In this document: positions 1-10,119 of the stretch, piece after piece
Position numbering within the stretch: the first letter of the stretch is position 1
Layout: each line of letters begins with the position of its first letter
Assembly: GCF_000524195.1 (NCBI RefSeq)
Contig: NW_020170466.1
Location: 53,409 to 98,847, forward strand
Reading direction: 5' to 3'
From: Echinococcus granulosus
Taxonomy: Eukaryota > Platyhelminthes > Cestoda > Cyclophyllidea > Taeniidae
Length of the DNA stretch: 45,439 nucleotides
Notes under the pieces: generated by a model
Seen by the model: the letters and a program-made list of their open reading frames with translations, nothing else
Told to the model about the DNA's origin: nothing
Databases searched by the model: none
Made by a program: the position numbers and the translations under genes

Positions 1-215
1 AAACAATGCAGTATTTAGGGAATCAAATCCGATTCAAACTAAAATTCTTCACTTTTCTAGCATTTTTTTACCAAATTACTATCAGGTATTGCAGATTTAA
101 AATTAATTTGACTATCATCTGGCTGCTATAAGTAAACAGTGCAAGTAATTTGAGGTGCAAAGAACATCCGTCTAGTATGCATGTATACAGTCTTAGTGAT
201 AAAGTGCTGCCACAC

Positions 216-2170
216 TTTTCCATTTACTCAATTGTACAAATGTTCACATATGCAAACAATTTTGCTGGTTCTCAAAGTACTTCCACAACTACATACTTGT
301 ATGCACTCACATTCATTATTGCAAAATGCATGCAAATATATTTACACGAATATAAACACTTATCTCACCGCTAAGTACATCCAAATCCACCCGCATAAGC
401 ATTCACGATTTCATCACCATGAAATACATCAACACATCTGTGTGCACGACTTAACTACAACTTATTTCATCCACAAATGCTTGCATATCTGCACTCAATT
501 TTAATAAATCCAAACACATCCACACATTTACACTCAAGTTCACAGGAATGATTGCATTCACACATACATATACCTATGTAAATAATTTTACGATTGCGGA
601 ATATAACTAGACATACATAAACATGTCGCGTCACTTTTACCAGTTTACAATACATCTGCATATGCATACACATTATCACCTTCATTGATACGAAATACAT
701 CTACACATTAATACGTATGAGTCCGCACTTTTCCAATTGCAAATTGCATTTACATAAACATGCATGCATTTGGACATACCGGTAAGAGATACTTTTGCAT
801 GTGCATGTATATGTTCTATCGCACTATTAAAAATGCAATCAAATACACGCATAAACACTCAATTTCAATTTAAATGACAAAAAATACGTACACCTTCATA
901 AATGTATACTCGATTTTACGAATACAAATGTGTATTCACAATCATTTGAGCATATACATACTCATTTTCACTTTTTATAATTATAGGCACATATGTGGAG
1001 CGAGACTCCTCGGTCTCCGCTTCCCGATTCCTAGCGTTCCTAGACAAGCCCGATTGGTTTGCTCTGGACATCTTTTTTAAAGACGACAAGATGTATAGGG
1101 AAAATACAATATTCAAGGAGGGGAGCCGCAGTCACTAGGTAAGGGAGAGGGCGATCCAGTTACAAGGTTCGAATTTTCCTGCTTGCCTTCTCCCTGAAAG
1201 GCACATTAAAACAACATAAGTATTACACATATCCATACGTAAACCTACTCAATTTTTTGAATAAAAAATACACCCAAAATACATGCTCACAAACAGCATT
1301 CACACATGTGTGCGCATCTATCTATACTTTTTATAATTTTAAATATATTAACAACTTCCAATGTATTTACGCCCATTTCTAGTAATTCAAAGTATATCCA
1401 TAGCTACAAACGCATAATAACTTCATTAAAATGAAAAAATTGCATTAAAGGCTGCATACGCATGTACCTAATTGCAAATTTAACAAATTTGGATCATTCT
1501 TGCATGCACATATGTGCTTAATTCTTCTGATAAAGTTAAACGCAAACTTTGGCTGGAACAAATTGCTTTGACACATTCATATGCACAACAACACGACCAT
1601 AGCAACACACTGCACTTATTTTGGTACACTATAACAAAATGTATCATAAACTGGATAAGTATACGCACACAATTTTGTTAATGCAAAACTAGCCTGCGTC
1701 AACAAGCGTGTGTATTCTCAATTGATGTAACGCAAAATACATCCAAGTCTACATGTTTGTATGAGCTCAATTGTACGACTAAAAACACACTTATGTGTGC
1801 ATAAGTTTTGCGCTTAATTTGACTAACAAAAATTCATCCGCGCTAATAATTTACCTATTCAAAGTAAATCTATGCTGATATACATGCGTATTCTTATTTC
1901 TAATAATATCATATTAATCCACAAACGTATGCGAAAATTTATTCAATTCGCTAACACAAAACAGATTGCGCATATTCTCAATTTTCCTGATGTAAAATGT
2001 CTCGCTTTCTCGAATTCACAAAAACAAAGTGTACCCACACCTTTGTATGTGTATATCCCCTGTTTTACTAATACACCATTTATCTGTCCATACTAACGTA
2101 TATATTCTTAACTTCACTAATACAAAACACATTCGCACGTTCATGCCAATGTATTCTCAAATTCACTATT
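216..2170. repeat. Degenerate AT-rich minisatellite, unit about 45-50 bp
   Basis: The stretch is built from diverged copies of one phrase: a TCAATTT/TTCACTAA-like start, then AATACAAAATACATCC, a CACA-rich part, a CATATGCAT or ATACGTATG-like palindromic part, and a return to CTCAATTT. Copies are clearest near 480-720, 840-960 and 1860-2170. Divergence between copies is high, so this is an old array. It is interrupted by a non-repeat segment at about 985-1205. The open frames here are low-complexity translations of the repeat (His, Tyr, Ile and Thr rich) and I do not regard them as genes. Positions 1-215 are similar AT-rich sequence without a clear unit. Confidence 0.6.
985..1205 (+). other. 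Non-repeat insertion with tRNA-like promoter boxes and hairpins
   Basis: This segment is more GC-rich than the surrounding minisatellite and breaks it. It contains a short hairpin (GAGAC, six-base loop, GTCTC) near 1000. Around 1125-1200 it has a sequence resembling a pol III A box (GCCGCAGTCACTAGG), followed about 35 bases later by one resembling a B box (GGTTCGAATTTTCC). The latter part is enclosed by an imperfect stem, AGGGAGAGG against CCTTCTCCCT. I could not fold a complete cloverleaf, so it is not called a tRNA. A fragment of a tRNA-derived SINE or a decayed tRNA gene are the likeliest readings. Confidence 0.3.
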
Positions 2171-3684
2171 ATGCATATATTTTTAAGGATAGTTAAAGCC
2201 TCAGAACCCCACTGAATGTCATGTAAGACATAATGTTTGTGCAGAATCTTTATTGTCGGCGCACAGAAAAAATCGGTGCCCCTGGCACGGCTGCACTCAG
2301 AGCCGCTCGATGGAGGCGCAATGGCCAGTTTTTTTGTATATTTTATAAGTGTTAGTCAAACCTGGTGGTGCATTATAGAGAAGGCCTCCTTTGCTCCCCC
2401 ACATGGGCATCATTTTTCCCACTCTAGTGATGAACGCATTGGGATCACTCAAGGTGTATATTTACTACACGACTGGTGAAATTTACAAATGCACGATGTT
2501 GAGTGGAAAGGGACTACAATGTTAAACTGGACTGCCTTCTTGATAGGTGGGGGGGCCGACTGGCTTTTGGTCAGGCGCAGTGATGACTGTGGAGAAGCTT
2601 ACAAGGCAGAGGACTCGCAAAATCACCACAGCCTTGGACAATGCCAAAAACTTGTCCTAGAACCAGAGGGTCAAGTGACTTGAGCTGAGAACCTCACCGG
2701 TACCGCGAGTAACCGAGGCACATAATTGGGATCAACTTTTAGAGGTAAGGTCTCGAAAAAATACTACATACCGACCAATGGACAGGCGGTCATTAATCAC
2801 GTTGTCCAGTGCTTCCCTCGTCATTGCTTCTGCTGGACAACCTCCTATAGACATTTCATTTTAAAAAGCACATTTGGATAACAGTAACTCTGTTGAAAGA
2901 AAGAAAATTAGCAAATGTTATGCCAAGGTGGTTGGTAAAATACTTATGAAATGAAAACCAGATTAGTGAGGTGGTAAAGTTTATGCAAAGACTTCAATTA
3001 AGGCGTTGAATAGCAAGCAAATTGAAAGATGCATTGAAATTGCCATATTGTGGAGAAAAGTTAGTAATTTTGGGGGGTAACTCTGATAGGTCGACTGACA
3101 AAGTAAAGCAGTGACATGTGGTCTTGGATGCCTTTCAAATAGCGATCAAAAGTCAGTCAGTTGTGCATTTTCAACCAGCTGCGTATCAACTGATGCTGGC
3201 GTCTACTTGCAGCCACGAGTAGGAATTTTTGACTCGACAAAATTTTACCTGTTGGTAATGCGACACGAGTGCTCATATCCATGGCAAGGAGTTGAAGGGA
3301 GCTGTGCCAGACAATGCATCTGGCAGACGGACATCACTGAAGTCATCGGCTTTGATTGAATCAAGTCCTGACCGCCCTTAGGACTTCCTGCAATACCTCG
3401 TTCCCTTGTGATTCCTGAATGAGGAAGACGAGCAGCTAGAGACGTCCCTGGTAGTCAATAGAATACCACCGAATAACAGGCTGGTGAAAAGAAAATATGC
3501 AAAAGATATAATACTACGAGGAAAAACGGCAGAATTCTTACAGCTTAAACGTCGGAACAGCTACTCAGGAGGCCAGAATTTAATGGAATTTGTACTGAAC
3601 ATTCCTAATAAATGTCAATGAAGTGCTATAAATTGTCAGTTGTAAATAAGGATGCACATGCATCTCATCTATTGCAGCTGTTAG
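2171..3684. other. Intergenic sequence, no supported gene
   Basis: No frame here shows exon-like character, family motifs or linked splice sites. Short open frames near 2237-2479, 2489-2683 and 3111-3359 have no recognisable domain. The stretch separates the minisatellite from the first LTR-like element and may hold decayed repeats that I cannot name. Confidence 0.4.
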
Positions 3685-3889
3685 TGTAGCATCCCAAGAC
3701 TTCCTGAAGACGAAAGAAGACACCATACTCGGGCAGAATATATATGTATATATTCAGCACGGAGAAGGTGTCTGGGCTATTGGAATGGCCCAAAAGGCCA
3801 GCTCCACCCAGCGAGGTACAAGGGGGCTAATTCAAAGTTCAAAAGTGGCGCCTCACCAAAACCGAGGGATAAACAACTATCGTATTACA
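3685..3889 (+). mobile_element. Solo-LTR-like element, copy A
   Basis: This 205-bp element starts TGTAGC and ends CGTATTACA, so it has the TG...CA ends of a retroviral-type LTR. It is flanked by a perfect 5-bp duplication, GTTAG, at 3680-3684 and 3890-3894. Inside are an alternating AT palindrome (ATATATATGTATATAT) that could act as a TATA region, and a conserved block around TGGCGCCTCACC. Three further copies lie at 24572-24776 (reverse), 24835-25029 (forward) and 26235-26397 (reverse, truncated). No internal retroelement coding sequence is next to it. A solo LTR, possibly from a small non-autonomous TRIM-type element, fits best; a SINE is less likely because a 3' tail is lacking. Confidence 0.65.
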
Positions 3890-3894
3890 GTTAG

Positions 3895-4645
3895 AGCACA
3901 CTCAAAGCAGTCATGGAGCATAAAGCAGACCCAAAAGCTCACCCACTTTTAAGGCCATGATCACTGCAGTTGACGGTAACGGCACGAGAGAGAGAACGCG
4001 GCAAATTGGCAAAGAAGAGAAAAGATAAGTAAAAAAGAATCGCTACAGCAACCGATTCAGATTTAGTCGTTGATTGTCATTTTGGTGTCTTGCGTCTTTT
4101 GCACTTCGCGGATAGCTGTATGGCAATCAACGAGTCCGTAATGTGGGTTTTGAATTACCTCATTCTGTATCTCCCATACGTTTTGCTAATCAGGCAGCTA
4201 TATCTCTCTTCCAAGTGCACTGAATAACTTTACCGTGCTAGGGTCGGACTTCAGCTACTTTCGAAACCTTACTATGGGTATGAGAGCCCGTTCCTCACTA
4301 CTAAGAGCTGAAAGGCTGCCGAGTCAGTAATACCTATTATCGGCCATAAGTAGACATGAACATCAGTTGATAGGCAACTAGCCGCAAGTCAGAAATTGAT
4401 CAGCTTTTGACCACTGTCTGGTAGCTTTCAAAGAACATTTGTCACTTTGCTCCAAGTTGTCTGTCAACCCATCGAAACCGTCCCCAAAATTACTCACCTT
4501 TCTCCATGATATTGTAAAGTCAACATCTGGTATATTTTGGCTGCTATTCAGCGCCCTACTTATAATCACACCCAATACTTCACTTTACTACTCTTTCTAC
4601 CTACCGCCTTAATATAACAATTACCCTTTTCCTTCCTTTTGGCAG
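3895..4645. other. Intergenic or intronic sequence upstream of the unidentified gene
   Basis: No exon with both splice sites and a recognisable product is visible. A minus-strand open frame of 65 codons at 4378-4575 has protein-like composition but no identifiable motif. The first exon(s) of the gene at 4646-7114 could lie here or further left, but I could not fix a start codon. Confidence 0.35.
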
Positions 4646-7114
4646 AGTTACCACAATCCACGTGTGATTGCAGAAGATGTCGATTTGGAATCGTCCAGCA
4701 GTAGCAGCGACGCGGGAAGCACCCGACATCCTGTTGTAATGCAGCCTATCTGTAGAGCAGTAAGCACAACTTTTCCTAAAATTCTAACTAGTCTCCTGTT
4801 TTGGCCCAATAGAGGGATTCCGATCCGCTTCTGAAAATTGTTTTAAATATGTATCTCAATTACCGTCAATGGTCTCCCTTTAAGCTATTTGGTTCTTTAG
4901 CCAATGCGCTTGAAATTGGGGGCGCTAAGGAAGTCGCTAGCATTACCAAAGGCTGTGGTGCGCTTACATATCCTCCACCTTATAAACTCCTCTAGCAGTC
5001 GTCATTAAAACACTGCCTAGAATGCCCGCTCTCGATAGGGGCTCCACACTTTTCCCCCAAAATCACAATCCACCTGGCGAGGTGGATACAATCAGATTAC
5101 ACATGACTGAATGCTCTTTCTTTCAAAATTATTTAAGCACCAACGCTTTAACCTTACGTATACGATACTCTCGGTCCAGCGCGATCACCTTTCTGCTTGG
5201 TGATCCACGAGAACCGGCAGCCACTGGGTAAGCGCGCAGTAAGTGGGCAACTGCAACCGCCGCTACGGCGTTCACAACCGCAAGATGCAGTGCTACCATT
5301 GAAACCATGAATGAGGGAGTGAGAACTGCTTCCACACAGCCTCCACGAGAGCTCTTTCAAGTAAATGTGGCAGTCAGTGCGAGGTATTAGGACTTTCACG
5401 TCTTGAGCGTTCCAGCTCTCAGCTTCAAGATTTGGCTCCATGAATTATCAAGTTATGGTAAATTCAACGCTTCCTATTTCCACCGGATTATTGCACACTT
5501 TTCCCGGCTACTAACTTGTGTCTGTTATCTTCTTCCTCTTGTAGAAAAAAAGAATCTCCCACAATAAGAAAGTTTATGCACTTGGAGGAAAGCTTGCCAG
5601 CTAGGTGCCATTCCACGGCACTGGGTAAGGAAAGGTTTGTTATTTCATCTACAAATTTTAGCCTTTATTATTTAACATAATAAGCGAAAGAGCGGCAAGA
5701 GGCACAGCATCGGTTTACTAGCACAGTAACTGAATTTAGAGAGTGGGGTAAAGTAGCTTTCCTTATTATTCTCAGCTCTTTGTGCGGTCATTTGAGTGTT
5801 TTCGCGGTGACAAGTGTTTGGGTGGTACGAGGATGATACGATTCAACCACTTCATTGAGGAAATATCCCCTAATTCATGAGCAGTCTTACATTCCGTGAA
5901 TTTTGACTTAATTCTGCTCCATCACATCTTACGTCAAGGACTGGACGACTTGCTGCACCGAGGAAACACCATATGACAATTGCCTTTGGTATGAACATCT
6001 GCTAAGAGGCGGCATTTGAAGTGCAATCCTGTTCTTATGGCTTGACAGATGTTTTTAGTGTTGTTTTAGTAGAACCTCACCACATTACTGGTTAATGCTC
6101 AGAACAAGAGATTTGATCTGAGGATCCAGTTAATTAGACCGGACATCTGTCTTTTGTGATTACTTAATTGGAAATTGGGTGAGCGAAAGATTTTGTCGCC
6201 AACATTCAGGCAAGCATAGACGGTGGCCGAGAGGCGAGGGCTAGAGAGTCCCACCTATTTCTATGCATTTGTTGATTGCGCTGTCTCTGTTCCTCTCCTC
6301 CAGGCCGCAGAGGTTGCGGTTTCCGTTAAGGCAGCTTGAGTAATTTATATCCGCAGGGCGGTTTTCAGGCTAGTGTCGGTGCTGCACCGATGTCGTATGA
6401 CGAGGTACGGAGACTTGCTCCACAACCTGGTTTTAGCTCCAGCTACTCTCCTAGTCAACCGCAGTGTGTATCAACCCACACCGTCTCCGTTACTTCAACG
6501 GAGTTAATTACATCAGTCATTATTAGGACTTCATAGTTTCGGACAGCAGCCGATACCGTTTGCACCTTTGTATGCCAACTCAGTGTTATACCCATTGTTT
6601 AGGTTCTCAGATGCCATAGGGAATAGAGGATGGTGCAGATGTCGCAAACGGCCAACCATGAGGGCAACGTGGAGGGCGTTGCGGAGTCAACGCCGCTGCT
6701 GGCACCGCGCCGTGTTAGGAGGCTTCACCAGCGCAGCAGTGGGAAGAAGAGGTATTGATGTTGACATTTCTGTTACACTATTTTCTGATTCAAATTAATA
6801 TCCTGGGTGAAATGAAAGGTGCTAACCGGGTCTAAGTGGGAATTTTGTGCGTCATCGTGGTCATAGCATTGGAAACATGAAGACTGGCCTTACTAATTTG
6901 GACCTGGTTATATACGGTTTAGGTCCTAGGTGGTGATGAAAGGGAAAAGTTGGTTATGGATTATTAGATCTAGCTCAGCTTCAATGTTACTGACGCAGAC
7001 TTAGAAACAGTTGTGTTCAGTAGGTATTCCGACGCAGAAGATGGCGCATTTCCAAAATGTCAATTTAGTGGTTGTAAGGGTAGCAATCAGGCCAACGATT
7101 GTCCCCAGTTTTAG
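4646..7114 (+). CDS. Unidentified spliced gene (exons only partly resolved)
   Basis: Several segments look like exons of one plus-strand gene. Exon 4646-4759 has a good acceptor (TTTTGGCAG) and donor (GTAAGC), and encodes 38 residues with an acidic start and a run of six serines. A segment near 5546-5625 reads KKESPTIRKFMHLEE. The segment from 6357 encodes a Ser/Pro/Gln-rich stretch including APMSYDEVRRLAPQPG. The segment from 6537 reads FGQQPIPFAPLYANS. The segment 6627-6750 contains ESTPLLAPRRVRRLHQRSS and ends in phase 2; it joins in phase to 6979-7114, which starts FNVTDADLETVV and ends at TAG. That last join is the best supported. The middle joins are uncertain and the start is not found. 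The product looks largely disordered, with a Cys-containing tail (CQFSGCKG). I do not recognise the family. Confidence 0.45.
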
Positions 7115-8160
7115 GTAGCAATTGTGGATTGTCTGGCAGCCTTAGCACGGGGGTTAAATGGTCTGGTGGATAAGTCCTTTTCAAATTAATGATTTTGGTA
7201 AATATTTAGTGGCAGGAAATAAGAGTGACTAGAGGTTAATTCAACAAAATTATTTTGCACACCACGGTAGTCACATACAACAGTCGAGTCTAATTTTATC
7301 ATGCGAGGAATCTAGTGACAACGCACAATCAAATGCGCTGAGCTTCTGCGTGATGATTTCGATTTGCATATACGACAACGTCATTGCAGTCAAGGCCTAT
7401 TGTTACTTCGCCAGCATTACTTATCTGCCTTCCGACTACTTTCTTGCAAGACTCAAACAGCTTAGAACTAATCGCCACATACTGTCATCACTTTGCTTGT
7501 TTAATGAAAAACTACTATTTCGACTTAGAACAATCAAACAGGCTACTGATGGACCGGAGGTAGGGTTGACGCACTCACTTTAGTATGAAACAAATCCGTT
7601 CTTAGCTCCACCTGCAGTTCGTCTATTGCAGACGTAAACATAGTTTGGCCGGTTTGCGTGAAATCCACCGATTAGTACAAGAGATACCAAATGCAAATTA
7701 CTCATCATAATGGTCAGCACTTTCTGCCGAGGCAGAAGTGAAATTAAGTAGCAGTATAATTCCTCTAGCATCCTGTCACACCCTTCCACCCAAGTATCAA
7801 TGCCTCATACGTTTCTCAAAATCCTTACGACTCAACTCAGCTTTTCATGAATAACTTTATCCCATACCCCAATTCGTGGTCATAAATGCCTCCTCAAACA
7901 CAAATACAACACACGCCTATCCCCCATCACCACATCAATCCCTAAGGCTTTACTCAGTAAACACATTTTCACGAGGACAATGCTTCACAATTGGGTAAAT
8001 CCACCAACAAGTGGCGTCTTTACAATTGCCAAGTGGTTCACGTCTCGCTTCACGAGGTCATGTGCACGAAAGCCGCGCCTATAGTAGTGAAATAACAGCT
8101 GGCAAAGGCAGAGAGAGACCCCCTTAACCACACCCATTACACGTCGCTTTGACGTTTGCG
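7115..8160. other. Intergenic sequence, no supported gene
   Basis: No family motif or linked exons were found. Short open frames at 7350-7583 (+) and 7580-7789 (-) have no recognisable features. Confidence 0.4.
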
Positions 8161-8183
8161 TGTATGTGCGTTGTGTGTGTGCG

Positions 8184-8219
<36 letters not shown>
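8161..8219 (+). repeat. (GT)n microsatellite
   Basis: An almost perfect GT dinucleotide run with a few C interruptions near its start. Cys/Val-rich and Thr/His-rich open frames across it are artefacts of the repeat. Confidence 0.95.
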
Positions 8220-8221
<2 letters not shown>

Positions 8222-8346
8222 ATACGGGGTGGACAGTGGTGATATTGACCGTGGTGAATTTCGTGGTGGTGTTTGCTATCCGCCACCAAACGCGGCTGTG
8301 TTCAAGCTTTGTGCATTGGTGCTCTCGAACCACCCAGTCACAATTG

Positions 8347-8387
8347 CTTTGAAGCCACACGCTCGCGTTATTTACCTTACTGACTAA
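8347..8387 (+). repeat. Left arm of a 41-bp inverted repeat
   Basis: This 41-bp sequence, beginning CTTTGAAGCCACAC, recurs in reverse complement at 9978-10018 with 39 of 41 bases identical. The two arms point inwards and enclose about 1.6 kb. In this orientation the arm is open and reads LKPHARVIYLTD followed by a stop; the other copy reads LKPHPRVIYLTD and a stop. The arms could be terminal inverted repeats of a DNA transposon, or two copies of a dispersed repeat. Upstream similarity cannot be judged because the partner runs straight into an assembly gap. Confidence 0.6.
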
Positions 8388-9977
8388 CCAACTCATCTAG
8401 GACCGCTTGGATTAGTTAGGAGGACCGACTAATAAATCATTGAGTCTCCATTAAGTTTTCCAGTACCGAGCTCGCATTGGTTCAGTGTCTTGACACGCCT
8501 CGTCAGTGAAAGCCATACACACACTCAATAGCAAATGGCTCGAAACTATTGCTTTACCTTGGCACACAGGAATTCACCTCCTAACTTTTTCCCATTATAT
8601 TGTATTTATTATAGGCAATTTGGGTTTTATTTCTGCACTTTTGAGTTTTGCAGAGACAATTGTAGAAGTTTCCTAACGTATGTGTAGGTGTTACGCTACT
8701 TCACCCGCATCGCATTAACGCCTCAATAACAAATGGCCAACTTTTAGAAACGAAATCTTAAATCCGACCCAGTATATTTAAGTAATTTGGGACAATTGCA
8801 TTGCATCTCTGAATCTGTACGGGACCTACTTTGTTCAATCGTAGAGATGGAGCGTTGGATAGCCAAATAAGTTGGTCTAATTCCCAATAGGCCTGAAAAT
8901 GGTCTATTTGCAAAAAAAATTTATTTAAACTGACTACTTATTTATAGTCATTTTTACAATTCCGCATCATTTCTCAGCGCGACACAAGGTAGCCGTGGAC
9001 TCCATCCTTATTGCCTATTTTATCTTTGGAGGTAAACAATCTATTTCTAGGCATCTAGGGCTATATCGCTCCTAATTTCCAGCTGTTGGTTCTCCTTTAC
9101 ATTTACTCATGGAAAATATCTGCTATGAAAGGCTACAGCCGTGGAGACCCTCTACAGAGGAATGTACCATAAATGAATTCCCAATTTCCAGCGATTCACG
9201 ATTTCAGCAAATTACCATCGTCTCCATGGAAAAATTCACTACGCTTTCAGGTTTCCGCCTTCTAATGTCACCGCTAGAAGCAGATGATGAGGAGACTGTG
9301 TGTAGTGGGGAACATAGACCAGACTTCATCACAGATTGTCATGCGTTTTGTGCAATATTCAGGGTCTCGGACTGCGTGGAGTCCAGGAATGATGCTCAAG
9401 AGACTACAAATGATATACGGTGATTTTCTTTTTTCACGGCTTTTTAGCCACGTGAATTCCTCAGTCACCATGGGAATTCAGGGCTAGCTATTCAATTTTG
9501 CCTTTTGTGGACTCCTTCCAGGCGCTCCTCCCATTTTATATTAAGCCGGCTTGGAAATCTGACAGCCGTGTTTTTAAAAAGATGTGCCTGAGAAATTTAC
9601 CAATGCTAGGCAATTCACATTCACCTAGTCATTGAACCACGGCATTAGGGTGTGTTCACATACAGCGCCCTTTTCTCTATCTCTAAGCGGCTGAAAAATC
9701 TGCAGTTTAAATCTCTCACGTTACTGCACCCGACATGGCAGAACAAAGCAAAAAAAAAAGTTTGAAAAAGGAATTTATTGGTAGTTTTGGGAATTAAATC
9801 ACAGAGTGGGGGCACTTTGATTTGTTGTCGTTTTAGAGCTTATATGACTGAAGTGGAGTCCATCTACCAGTCCCATATGTCAGAATCTGAAAGATCCAAT
9901 CAAATGCGAGTTTGCTTTGAGAACTTTCCTCATTATGGCATATTCACCCAGCATTTCGGTCGCATGCCTGCCACGGA
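8388..9977. other. Interior between the inverted-repeat arms, no confirmed gene
   Basis: The longest open frames are 104 codons at 9109-9423 (+), starting MENICYERLQPW, and 67 codons at 9778-9981 (+). Neither shows a transposase signature or any domain I recognise. If the arms are transposon ends, this would be a non-autonomous or decayed interior. Confidence 0.3.
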
Positions 9978-10018
9978 TTAATCAGTAAGGTAAATAACGC
10001 GAGGGTGTGGCTTCAAAG
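9978..10018 (-). repeat. Right arm of the 41-bp inverted repeat
   Basis: Reverse complement of 8347-8387, with two differences (G to C, and C to T in the stop-adjacent codon). It ends one base before the 100-N gap, so the assembly may have broken at this repeat. Confidence 0.6.
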
Positions 10019-10019
10019 T

Positions 10020-10119
10020 NNNNNNNNNNNNNNNNNNNNNNNNNNNNNNNNNNNNNNNNNNNNNNNNNNNNNNNNNNNNNNNNNNNNNNNNNNNNNNNNN
10101 NNNNNNNNNNNNNNNNNNN
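10020..10119. other. Assembly gap (100 N)
   Basis: Exactly 100 N, the conventional placeholder for a gap of unknown size. Any feature drawn across it is unreliable. Confidence 0.99.

Noticed and set aside
150..1116. Several open frames of 60-107 codons in the first kilobase
   Set aside because: They are translations of an AT-rich tandem repeat, with His/Tyr/Ile/Thr-biased composition in all frames and no motif or splice support.
3840..3862. TGGCGCC block as a retroviral primer-binding site
   Set aside because: It lies inside the element shared by all copies, before the CA end, not just after an LTR. The downstream bases do not match a tRNA T-arm complement.
8124..8396. Open frames on both strands across the GT microsatellite
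   Set aside because: The first half is simple-repeat translation. Only the part after about 8225 is protein-like, and it is discussed with the inverted repeat.
9109..9423. 104-codon open frame between the inverted-repeat arms, considered as a transposase
   Set aside because: No DDE/D motif, zinc finger or other transposase feature is visible, and the frame is short.
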